A DNA stretch of 64,000 bases, taken from assembly GCF_000015725.1 (NCBI RefSeq), contig NC_008826.1, positions 62,001-126,000 of the forward strand, read 5' to 3'. The translations under genes and the position numbers were made by a program. Position 1 is the first letter of the stretch. Each line of letters begins with the position of its first letter. Source of the stretch: Methylibium petroleiphilum PM1 (GTDB lineage: Bacteria > Pseudomonadota > Gammaproteobacteria > Burkholderiales > Burkholderiaceae_C). Below the pieces are notes generated by a model that was not told the origin of the DNA, did no database searches, and was given only the letters and a program-made list of their open reading frames with translations. Shown here piece after piece: positions 42,234-49,850 of the stretch.

Positions 42234-42821
42234 TCAGAACATCGTGTCCAGGGCTGCGAGCGCGTCCATCGCGTCGTCGGTGATGGCACCGGCGTCCGTC
42301 GGCGCGTCTGCGGCGCTGGCGGGTTGGGGCAGCTCGCTGGGGTCGAGGGGAGCAGGAGCAGCAGTGGGTGGAGGAACAGGTGCGGCATGCACAGGAGCGG
42401 GCGCGGGCTGGTGAAGGGGAGCACCAACGGCGGCGCCGTGGTGAGCCGCCTGTTCGCGAACTGGTTGCCGGGGCGCGTCGACCACCGGCATAACAATTTG
42501 TGCCCGCGGAACATCGACCGTGGGAGTCGCGACTGGTTTGCGCGATCCAGGCTTGGGGCCCGGCTTCTTCCGGTGCATCACCTGGCTGCCGCCGATCGGC
42601 ATGGCGAGCAGGCGGCCGCCCGGTCCGTTCACCACCCGAGCCAGCCGCTCCTCGAAGTCCGGCGCGTCCTGGTTGTCGAGCATCCACTGGTAGATCAGCC
42701 CCCGAATGAAAGCCGACTCGACCCGTCCCGGCATGCGTCCGAAGAACTCCACGACCCCGGGCGTTTGATGCTCGAACAGGGTCAAGGAGATCCTCTTGGA
42801 GGTGCGGTCTGCGGAAGTCAT
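42234..42821 (-). CDS. parR: ParR/StbB-like adaptor of the actin-type partition system (195 aa)
   Basis: Expected to bind the centromere and cap ParM filaments. The N-terminal ~60 residues fit a ribbon-helix-helix DNA-binding fold (SKRISLTLFEHQTPGVVEFF, VESAFIRGLIYQWMLDNQDA). The middle is a long Pro/Ala-rich linker, and the end (DDAMDALAALDTMF) is a short acidic-hydrophobic tail suited to ParM contact. It follows parM by about 31 nt on the same strand. The name rests on position plus fold, not on a sequence match. Confidence 0.65.
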   Translation of the reverse strand: MTSADRTSKRISLTLFEHQTPGVVEFFGRMPGRVESAFIRGLIYQWMLDNQDAPDFEERLARVVNGPGGRLLAMPIGGSQVMHRKKPGPKPGSRKPVATPTVDVPRAQIVMPVVDAPRQPVREQAAHHGAAVGAPLHQPAPAPVHAAPVPPPTAAPAPLDPSELPQPASAADAPTDAGAITDDAMDALAALDTMF

Positions 42822-42852
42822 CAGTCCGATTGGTTCGGTTCAGCTCGCCTGA

Positions 42853-43866
42853 TCAGGCGGTTGCCTTCTCGGCCGCCATCGCGCGGCGGAGCATCTGGCC
42901 CACGCCGTAGCGGCAGAACCCGTCGGCCACGGCCATGCGGGGGTTCTCGAGCAGAACCGTGTGGGGCCACTTCTTCTGCAGGCCGGCCGCCAGGATCGGG
43001 GCGCCACCGCCGGCGAGCAGTACGCCGTCCAGCGAGCGGACATCGTTGGACAGCACCGAGTCGGCCATGGTCATGATCTTCTGGACCACGTGGTCGACCG
43101 CTTCGGCCACTTGGGCTTCGATGCGGCGCTCGCCGAAGTCGACGATCACGCCGGTGCGCAGCGCCTCTTCGGCGGTGAGCGGCGTCGCCTGGATGTCCTT
43201 GGCCGCCAGGATGCGGACCAGGTTCTCGGCGGCGAAGTGAACGCCCTCGCAGGAGACCGCGGCCCGCTCGATGTAGTTGCCCTCGCGCATCAGGAGGAAG
43301 TCGGTCGTGTAGTGGCCGACCTCGACCACAGCCCAGGACCGGTTCTTCCCGTCCGGCCGCTTCTGGCGGTCCTTGATCGGCACGCCGCGAGCGTCCATGA
43401 AGAAGTTGCAGTAGGCGCCCATCGGTTGGGGCAAGACCTTCATCTCTGCAGCGACCACCGCTTGGGTGCGCTGCGCGAGGGCTTCCTTCTGCCGGCCGAA
43501 CAACGAGGCCGGGGTGCCCAGAACGATGTACGGCGAGTCCAGGCCGGGGACACCCAGCGCGGCCAGGCGCTTCATCGTGGACGCGACCAGAGCCAGGTAC
43601 TCCGGCCCGTTGGTCCAGTCGTGCGACAGGCCGACCGACATGTTCACGCCGCCTTGCAGCCGGGCCGTGTCACCGGTGAAGTAGCGCTTGCCCAGCACCT
43701 CCACCGTTTCGAGTTCGGCCCGCGCGGCCGTGCCCTCGTCGTTGATCGGGAACGCCGGCGAGACCAGCGAAGGGAAGGTCAGGCGGTAGTAGAGCCCGTT
43801 GGCGAAGGCGACGACCTTGACGGCAGAGCGTCCGACGTCGAGTCCGATGATGGTCTTGGTGAGCAT
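42853..43866 (-). CDS. parM: ParM/StbA-type actin-like plasmid segregation ATPase (337 aa)
   Basis: A filament-forming ATPase that pushes plasmid copies apart. Actin-fold motifs: phosphate 1 IIGLDVGRSAVKVVAF; connect/phosphate 2 SWAVVEVGHYTTDFLLMREG; adenosine motif GVLLAGGGAPILAAGLQKKW. The size fits the ParM/Alp class. The ATG at 43866 has AAGGA upstream. The parC-like repeats lie upstream at 43948-44006. With parAB at 7-9 kb, this gives the plasmid two independent partition systems. Confidence 0.88.
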   Translation of the reverse strand: MLTKTIIGLDVGRSAVKVVAFANGLYYRLTFPSLVSPAFPINDEGTAARAELETVEVLGKRYFTGDTARLQGGVNMSVGLSHDWTNGPEYLALVASTMKRLAALGVPGLDSPYIVLGTPASLFGRQKEALAQRTQAVVAAEMKVLPQPMGAYCNFFMDARGVPIKDRQKRPDGKNRSWAVVEVGHYTTDFLLMREGNYIERAAVSCEGVHFAAENLVRILAAKDIQATPLTAEEALRTGVIVDFGERRIEAQVAEAVDHVVQKIMTMADSVLSNDVRSLDGVLLAGGGAPILAAGLQKKWPHTVLLENPRMAVADGFCRYGVGQMLRRAMAAEKATA

Positions 43867-43947
43867 GGTGTCCTTGAAAGAAGTACCGAACAAGAAAAGA
43901 AGGGTGTGGCGACGGTGGTTTGTGGGTCAGTCGACTTGCGGGAACGA

Positions 43948-44006
43948 ATTGCAGAAAGTTCTCTGCAATCAATTACAGAAAGTTCTCCGCAATCCATTGC
44001 GGAAAC
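43948..44006. repeat. Three 24-bp-spaced repeats upstream of parM, parC candidate
   Basis: ATTGCAGAAAGTTCTCTGCA (from 43948), ATTACAGAAAGTTCTCCGCA (from 43972) and a partial ATTGCGGAAAC (from 43996), starting exactly 24 bp apart. The first unit is itself an inverted repeat (ATTGCAG / CTGCAAT). Direct repeats just upstream of parM are the usual form of the centromere and autoregulatory operator of type II partition. Confidence 0.7.
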
Positions 44007-44026
44007 GGAGCGGATCATACGATACC

Positions 44027-44057
44027 TAACACGTATGTGCAAGACTGCGTGTATCAT
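44027..44057 (+). promoter_or_regulatory. ACACGTATG operator and -10 box upstream of the 190-aa gene
   Basis: TAACACGTATG (44027-44037) precedes a -10-like TATCAT (44052-44057). It belongs to the motif family described at 20532. Confidence 0.5.
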
Positions 44058-44139
44058 GCGCACCTAGTCGGACGCGGACAGGCCCCAAAGTCCGCCTCCA
44101 GCCCCTCTCCCTCTGAACCCCCCGATTTCCCATAAGCAC

Positions 44140-44712
44140 ATGGCACCCGTTGATCCCCCCGAGATCGCCGAAAAGGAAGACATCCACTCCATCCTCATCA
44201 AGATGGCCATGGAGACCGCCACCTCGGTGGCCAACCAGGTCGTTGTCGTTGACGAGGCCCTGGCTGATCTGGACCAATTGCTCTACCGGTTGCAGCCGAA
44301 GATGACTGGTCGAATCCGCATTCAGTGGTGGCGCAAGGAGAAGAAGGATCGCTACAAGCGCGCAGTGCCGGCGTACTGGTATTGGGCGAAGGGCAGCAAG
44401 TCGTGGCTGGCCGACGACCACCCGATCCCCGGCCTGCGGCGCCGCGGGAAGACCCAGGGCAAGTTCCACCGCAACCGCGAGGTGATGAAGGTGCTTCTTG
44501 GTGTGGCGCAGGATCTTCTGGAGATGCGCACGAAGCTGATCAACCAGATCGCCGCGTTCTCAGCCGACACGAAGAAGGTGGTTGGTCCGGCGGGCAGGAA
44601 GGCAGGCGCCAGCAAGCAGACGCTCCGGCGCATCGAGAGCGAGGTGGATGCCGGCAAGCACTTCGACTGGAGCCTGGAGGGCACGAGCTCGGACAAGCCC
44701 GACCTGACCTGA
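44140..44712 (+). CDS. Hypothetical protein (190 aa)
   Basis: A helical N-terminus (MAMETATSVANQVVVVDEAL), a basic aromatic middle (RIQWWRKEKKDRYKRAVPAY, YWAKGSKSWLADDHPI) and a helical C-terminus. The basic middle suggests nucleic-acid binding. It sits between the parM control region and the repeat array, reads into the array, and carries an ACACGTATG-type operator, so a role in partition or in the array is conceivable. No family is recognised. Confidence 0.65.
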   Translation: MAPVDPPEIAEKEDIHSILIKMAMETATSVANQVVVVDEALADLDQLLYRLQPKMTGRIRIQWWRKEKKDRYKRAVPAYWYWAKGSKSWLADDHPIPGLRRRGKTQGKFHRNREVMKVLLGVAQDLLEMRTKLINQIAAFSADTKKVVGPAGRKAGASKQTLRRIESEVDAGKHFDWSLEGTSSDKPDLT

Positions 44713-45694
44713 GCCCGCTGACCGTTCACTGAGCCCCTGGTGGCCCGAGCCCTTTGGCCGTGGTCCCGGGGGTTTCTCTTTGCCCTGACCTTGGTCACCT
44801 TGGGGGCGCGAACCAGCTGACCGTCGAGAGGCATCTGCGATGTCCGAACCCTGGCGTGGGCCCTGTGGGGTGCTTGAGCCAGCTGACCGTCGAGAGGCAC
44901 TTGCGTCGTCTGAATCCCCGGGGGCCTGGACCCAGTGCGTCCCCTGACCGTCGAGAGTTTGGCGTGTGCCCATCGGGTTGCCGGCCGCACCTGGTGGTGT
45001 GCGCTGTCAGCGGGCCAGGCGTCGACGGCGCGGTGCGGGGTGTTGTGCAGGCGAGGCAGGTGAGGTGAGGGGACGGAGATAGGGGCCGGGTGGTTCGGGT
45101 GGCGGCGGCCGGGCGGGGACAGCGGCCGGGGGTGTCGTCCCTTTGCCTTCCGGGACATGGGCCTTCGCTGACCGTCGAGAGGCACTTGCGTCGTCGGAAC
45201 CCGTGCTCGAGGCCTGTGTGGTCGCGAGGCAGCTGACCGTGGAGAGGCACTTGCGTCGGCTGGATCCCCGGGGGCTTGAACCTCCTGGCGGGCGCAACCG
45301 TCGAGAGGAAAGCGCGTTCCCCCTGGGTTGCCGGCAGCCCTTGGCGGTGGCCTTGTGCAGGTGGTGCAGGTGACTCATGGGGTGATCCGGTCGGTCCGGT
45401 CGTCCCGTCGGTGCAGGTGATCCATGGCGTCATCCGGTGGGGTCGGGCCTGCTTGTCCAGGTGGCTCAGGTCAACGTAGATCGGGGCAGGTGATCTGGGC
45501 CGGCGGTCGCGCAGCTCGTCGTCATCGTCCGGGGCGCGGGTCCTTTGCATGGCCTCGGTGTCCCTCGGCCGGGGTCATCTCCTCATCCGGTGGCGGGCGT
45601 CTTCGCATCGGTGCTGCTGGTTCTTCCGGTGGTGCATCTGGTGTTCGCATTCACCGGGGTCGCCCCCAAAGGCACCCTCCTAAGCTCTTGCGCA

Positions 45695-45712
45695 GGCATA
45701 ACTATTTGCGCC
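45695..45712. repeat. GGCATAACWATTTGYGCC element, second copy
   Basis: GGCATAACTATTTGCGCC here matches GGCATAACAATTTGTGCC at 42487-42504, inside the ParR-like gene, at 16 of 18 positions. On the minus strand both can be read as AQIVMP, so this may be a remnant of a parR-like tail. Confidence 0.45.
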
Positions 45713-46356
45713 TGTCCCGACGGTTGAGCACTTGGTGGGCAGGAGGCCTTTTCTCCTTGTTCGGTCTGGTCTTCTTGTGTGGGGGCCCGGCCGGTGGGGG
45801 TGCGGCGGTGGGTGCGGGTGCGCCGCTCGTTGGCGGCGCGGCATGGGTGGCGGCATGCGGGGGCGCGTGGGTAGCGGGTGCGGCGTGGGCCCGCGCCCTG
45901 GTAGCCGGCGGGGCCTGGGGCCGCTGACCGTCGAGAGGCGTCGTGTAGCGGTCCGGCGGTCGGGTCCTCTCCTGGGCCCACTGGGTCACCTGGGCCTTCT
46001 GCTGACCGTCGAGAGGCCGGGGTGCTGCTGCCGCCTGGTCGGCGTGGACATCCCTGGTGGCGTCCGCTGACCGTCGAGAGGCACTTGCGCCGGTGGATCC
46101 TTCTGCTGAGTCCACTGGGTCACTTGAGCCCTGGCTGACCGTCGAGAGGGCCAGCTTCGCCTGCGGCCTCTTGGCGCGGACAGCGGGCACTTGTTCGTCT
46201 GGGTCTTCTTCTTCGTTCTGGGTTGGTTGTGCGGGCGGGGCGGGCAGGGCGTCTTGTCGTGGTGGGCGTTCGGCGTGCGTAGCGGGGTGGGCGTCTTGCG
46301 TCGTCAGCGTGGTGGGCCGGGGCCTTCGCTGACCGTAGAGAGGCCGTGGTGATCTC

Positions 46357-46377
46357 GGGGCCGGGTGGGCGTCTGGG
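46357..46377 (+). other. G-quadruplex motif
   Basis: Four G-tracts (46357-46360, 46363-46365, 46367-46369, 46375-46377) with loops of 2, 1 and 5 nt satisfy the canonical G3+N1-7 rule. More GGG tracts follow within 10 nt. Confidence 0.6.
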
Positions 46378-46775
46378 CGTGGTGGGCGTTCTGCGTGGAC
46401 AACGTGGTGGGCGTCTTGCGCGGGCAGCGTGGTGGTCCGGGGGCCTTGCTGACCGTAGAGAGGCCGTGGTGCGGTTGCCGCCTGGTTGGTGGGCGTGGGT
46501 AGCGGGGCGGGCCTGACCGTCGAGAGTTTGGCGTGTGCCCCCTGGTGTGCGTGAGCCTGCTGGTTGGTGGGCGTCTGGGCCGTGGTGGGCGTCTGGCGGT
46601 TGTAGCGGGGAGGTCTCGGGGCCTGCTGACCGTCGAGAGGTTCTCGAGCCCCCTGGTGTTCTTGTTCCGCGGTGTGCGTGAGCCCGGGTGGTGGGCGTCT
46701 GATCCGGTGGTGTGCGCCCGGCGCGTATCCCCGGGTGAGGTCGGGGCGGGATGTCTTCTCTGGGCCTTCTCTCCG

Positions 46776-47046
46776 GCATAAATGGCTGGGTGCCGAGCTA
46801 TCCTTTCCCCTCTCCACCCTGCATAAATGCTTGGGCCCTTCTGGTGGGCTCGAACCCGGTGGTGATCTTGAACTGCGGCCGGTGGAGTTCTCTTCTACGG
46901 GAGCGCTCCGTCATAAATGGATGGGCATCAGCATGCCTTCTTGATGGCCTCGCACCGGCATAAATGCCTGTGTCGGTGTCACGCAACACGGACTGATAAA
47001 GCCGTTGCGTAAAACCGATACTGAGGCTATCATTGAGGCATAAATC
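46776..47046 (+). repeat. Five GCATAAATG-type direct repeats
   Basis: At 46776, 46821, 46910 (TCATAAATG), 46958 and 47038 (GCATAAATC), mostly followed by NNTGGG. Spacings are about 45, 90, 47 and 80 bp. The last copy is 15 nt before the ATG at 47061 and may double as its -10 region (CATAAAT). Confidence 0.6.
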
Positions 47047-47060
47047 GTTGAGCCACATCC

Positions 47061-47396
47061 ATGAAGACCTTCGCATCCCTCACCTCCGCCGCAGTCGCTG
47101 CACTCCTCGCCGCTTTCGTCGGTGCCATCGCTGGCTTCTTCGTCGGCTTCGTCGGGGTCCTGGCGTTCGGTGTGACCTTCGCCTCTCTTCCCCTGTTCGG
47201 TGTCGGCGGCGCGGCCCTGTTCGGCCTGGTGGGCGCCTACAGGGGCTACACCCGGGCTGCTGATTCGGCAGCTGTGGTGGACCCGGCCTGGGCGGCTGAA
47301 GACGTGGTGACGGCCGGCAGCGATGTCTTCGTCGCTCCGGACGAGCCGTTCACCCCGGTCAACCACCTGTGGCAAGACGGCAGCAAGGGCGAGTGA
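47061..47396 (+). CDS. Small membrane protein (111 aa)
   Basis: Two glycine-rich membrane helices (AAVAALLAAFVGAIAGFFVG; GVTFASLPLFGVGGAALFGL) and a soluble acidic tail (VVTAGSDVFVAPDEPFTPVN). It sits directly after the repeat region and 29 nt ahead of the helicase gene. No family is recognised. Confidence 0.6.
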   Translation: MKTFASLTSAAVAALLAAFVGAIAGFFVGFVGVLAFGVTFASLPLFGVGGAALFGLVGAYRGYTRAADSAAVVDPAWAAEDVVTAGSDVFVAPDEPFTPVNHLWQDGSKGE

Positions 47397-47425
47397 GCCC
47401 GGCGCAACGAATCGAGATCCAGATC

Positions 47426-49312
47426 ATGACGACCCTTCAACTCACCCCCGAGCAGAGCCTGATCGTCCACAGCAGCGTGGACGTGCTCCTGGTTCAAGCC
47501 TTCGCCGGCACGGGCAAGACCTCGACCCTGATCGAGTACGCCCGGGCCAACCCGCATCTGCGCATCCTCTACCTGGCGTTCTCCAAGGCGATCCAGCTGG
47601 AGGCGGCCAAGCGCTTCCCGACCAACGTCACCTGCAAGACCACCCACGGTCTGGCCTGGCGGCGTTCGGGCGCCCTCTACAAGGAGGCGGGCAAGCTCGG
47701 CTTCATCAACGTGCGCGACCTGATGCAACTCTTCAGCGTCGAGGCTCGTGAGGCCCGGGTCGTTCTCACCACCCTGGAGCGCTTCATCCAGTCGGCCGAC
47801 GCCAAGGTCCAAGACGCCCACGTGCCCTCGGACATCATGAACACGGCTCACCGTGCAAGGGCGGGTCAACTGGCGGCGCGTGCCTGGGACGTGATGCGCG
47901 ACCTGCAGAACTCGGCCCTGAAGATGACCCACGACGGCTACTTCAAGTTGTTCCAGCTGAGCAACCCGGACCTGTCGATGGAGTGCGACGTGATCCTCGG
48001 CGACGAGTGGCAGGACACCAACCCGGTCACCCACGCCCTTGTCTCGGCACAACAGTGCCGCAAGGTCTTCGTCGGCGACTCGCACCAGTCGATCTTCGCC
48101 TTCCGCGGCGCCGTCAACGCGATGAAACAAGTCAAGGCGGAACAAGTCCTGCGCCTGACCCACTCGTTCCGCTTCGGCTCGGGCATCGCCCAGCTCGCCA
48201 CCAAGATCCTCGCCGGCCTCAAGGGCGAGAAGCACCCGCTCGTCGGCCGCGGCCGCAACGAGTCGGTCTTCACCGTCGACCGCACCCGCCCCTACACCGT
48301 CATCGCCCGCTCCAACGGCACCCTCTTCGCCGAAACCGTGGCGCTGCTGGGCCGCGTCAAGTTCCACCTGGTCGGCCTCGAAGAAGACCGCGACCGCAAC
48401 CTGACCTACGCCCCGTTCGAGAAGCTGGTCGACGTCCACTACGTCCTCACGCACCAGGGCCACCTGGCGCGCGACGCGTTCATCCGCGCCTTCAAGTCGC
48501 CCGCCCAGCTCAAGGACTACGCCGGCGCCGCCGACGACAAAGAACTGCTGATGCTGGTCAAGATCGCCGAAGACTACGGCCGCAACGTGCCGGCCCTGGT
48601 CTCGCGCATCAAGGCCGAAGTCCTGCGCGACGGCCACGACGCCCACGTCACCCTCACCACCGCCCACCGCTCCAAGGGCCTGGAATGGGATCAGGTCGTG
48701 CTCTGCAGCGACTTCGAGGAATTCATCGGCGACAAGGGCGACCTGCGCCGCGCCACGACGCAAGAGCTCGTGCAGGAAGCCAACCTCCTGTACGTGGCCG
48801 CCACCCGCGCCCTGCGCGCCCTGGAGAAGAACCGCCAGATCCTCGAGATCGAGCAGCTGCTGGCCAAGGCCAACTTCGAGCTGCCGAAGGAACAAGCCCT
48901 GCCGGCCCCGGCCGCCGCACCCGCGAAGGCCCCGGCCGCCGCCGCGGCGCCGGTCGCCCCGCGCGCCGAAGGCCTGGCTGCCACCATGCACTCGGCGGAA
49001 GAAGCTGCGCGCGCCGCTCAACCCCCGGTGCAACTGGCCGGCGAACTGCCCAAGCTGCCGCACGACTTCCACAAGCGCGCCCTGCTCGAGCAGGTGCAGC
49101 ACGCGATCCTCGTGGTCGGCCTGCTGGACCTGGGCGAACTCGCCGCCCTGCTGGCGCGCACCCGCGAAGACACCGCCCGCATCCTCGGCAACCTGATCGC
49201 CAAGGGCCACATCTCGGCTCGCCTGTTCGCCCACGAGCCGGCGATCGCCGCCTCGGCCACCGCCGCCCAGACCCAGGCCGCCGCACCGCAAGCGGCCATC
49301 GACTTCCTCTGA
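47426..49312 (+). CDS. UvrD/Rep-like SF1 DNA helicase with C-terminal extension (628 aa)
   Basis: ATP-dependent DNA translocase. Motifs in order: QAFAGTGKTSTL (Walker A, near residue 30), LGDEWQDTNPV (motif II), GDSHQSIFAFRG (III), LTHSFRFG (IV), TAHRSKGLEWDQV (V), LLYVAATRAL (VI). After an Ala/Pro linker, a ~65-residue helical module (LLDLGELAALLARTREDTAR, ILGNLIAKGHISARLF) resembles a winged helix. The motif II variant (DEWQD rather than DExQD) is typical of UvrD-like proteins. Plasmid-borne; a role in replication restart or repair is inferred. Confidence 0.85.
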   Translation: MTTLQLTPEQSLIVHSSVDVLLVQAFAGTGKTSTLIEYARANPHLRILYLAFSKAIQLEAAKRFPTNVTCKTTHGLAWRRSGALYKEAGKLGFINVRDLMQLFSVEAREARVVLTTLERFIQSADAKVQDAHVPSDIMNTAHRARAGQLAARAWDVMRDLQNSALKMTHDGYFKLFQLSNPDLSMECDVILGDEWQDTNPVTHALVSAQQCRKVFVGDSHQSIFAFRGAVNAMKQVKAEQVLRLTHSFRFGSGIAQLATKILAGLKGEKHPLVGRGRNESVFTVDRTRPYTVIARSNGTLFAETVALLGRVKFHLVGLEEDRDRNLTYAPFEKLVDVHYVLTHQGHLARDAFIRAFKSPAQLKDYAGAADDKELLMLVKIAEDYGRNVPALVSRIKAEVLRDGHDAHVTLTTAHRSKGLEWDQVVLCSDFEEFIGDKGDLRRATTQELVQEANLLYVAATRALRALEKNRQILEIEQLLAKANFELPKEQALPAPAAAPAKAPAAAAAPVAPRAEGLAATMHSAEEAARAAQPPVQLAGELPKLPHDFHKRALLEQVQHAILVVGLLDLGELAALLARTREDTARILGNLIAKGHISARLFAHEPAIAASATAAQTQAAAPQAAIDFL

Positions 49313-49362
49313 TCCACCCGCGCCAACCCTGTATTGCGCAATCCACGACAACGAACCTGACC

Positions 49363-49827
49363 ATGACCCAGCCCAAGACCCCGATCACCGTCTTCGAGAA
49401 GATCCGCCAGCAGATCGAGCTGCCCGGCCCCGCGGCCGCGCCCGGCGCGGCCGCCGCGATGTTCGCCGAATTCAACGTGCCGGCCTTCCTGGAAACCCAG
49501 GCCGCTTCGATGCGCACCGCCGGTTTCCGGGCCGCCGCCGAGCTGGTCGAGGCGGGCACGCACGTGTCGCTGTCCTGGGTGCCGCAGCGCGACGCCGCGC
49601 CCGATGCGCCCGAGGCGCGTCTGGACATCCGCGTGGTCGAAGGCAGCAACCGGCCGTTCCGCGCGCGCTTCATCTACCAGGCGTTCGACGGCCAGCGCGA
49701 GGTCGCCGGCGTCTGCGCGCAGTACATGGACGCGGCCCTGCTGAACCGCTGGTTCGCCCACTTCACCGAGCTGTGCCTGACCGCCCAGGCCCAGGCCGCC
49801 GAGCACCCGGCCGGCGCCGCCGCCTGA
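49363..49827 (+). CDS. Hypothetical protein, paralogue family member 1 (154 aa)
   Basis: Shares its layout with the protein at 50761: an N-terminal VFEKIRQQIELPG, a central FLETQAASMRTAGFRAAAEL, then a final LLNRWFAHFTELCLTAQ. Related but more diverged copies lie at 52226 and 53038. Function unknown. It starts at ATG 49363, 50 nt after the helicase gene. Confidence 0.65.
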   Translation: MTQPKTPITVFEKIRQQIELPGPAAAPGAAAAMFAEFNVPAFLETQAASMRTAGFRAAAELVEAGTHVSLSWVPQRDAAPDAPEARLDIRVVEGSNRPFRARFIYQAFDGQREVAGVCAQYMDAALLNRWFAHFTELCLTAQAQAAEHPAGAAA

Positions 49828-49850
49828 TCCGAAGACCGCCGAGCACTCCG

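Larger units (their letters stand above)
44817..46639 (+). repeat. Array of 14 direct CTGACCGTCGAGAG repeats
   Basis: Copies start at 44817, 44883, 44944, 45168, 45233 (one change), 45294 (5' end degraded), 45924, 46002, 46067, 46135, 46329 and 46449 (CTGACCGTAGAGAG), 46513 and 46626. All are in the same orientation. Several extend to GGCACTTGCG on the right (44883, 45168, 45233, 46067). Frequent spacings are 61-68 bp. Segments 44883-45030 and 45233-45380 are diverged copies of one larger unit. This resembles an iteron or centromere-type binding array more than any transposable element. Confidence 0.85.
44713..47060. other. 2.3-kb repeat-bearing region without a convincing gene
   Basis: The plus strand is strikingly G/T-rich and the minus strand C/A-rich. 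It holds the 14-copy CTGACCGTCGAGAG array, a G-quadruplex motif, the GCATAAATG repeats and short GGTGGGCGTCT-type tandem segments. Long open frames exist on the minus strand (45702-46817; 44795-45550), but the same repeated 14-mer is read in all three frames within them, so protein coding is unlikely to be what conserves it. Confidence 0.7.

Noticed and set aside
44795-45550. A 251-codon minus-strand open frame in the same region
   Set aside because: Same argument: stop-free because of C/A-rich sequence, repeat units in mixed phase, no recognisable domain.
44817-46639. CRISPR array
   Set aside because: A 61-68-bp period is CRISPR-like, but the conserved repeat is only ~14 bp, spacing is irregular, spacers share sequence with each other and no cas genes are present.
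45702-46817. A 371-codon minus-strand open frame rich in Pro, Thr, Gln and Arg
   Set aside because: Third positions are fairly G/C-rich, which gave pause, but the embedded 14-mer repeat is read in three different phases, composition is low-complexity, no domain is seen and no ribosome site was found. A repeat region open by composition is the simpler reading.
44713-47060. Integron-type attC cassette array
   Set aside because: No attC inverse-core/core signatures, no integron integrase, and repeats lack the needed palindromic structure.
47983-49827. Long alternative plus-strand frame over the helicase gene
   Set aside because: Arg/Pro-rich shadow frame; only its last part (49363-49827) is a real gene.
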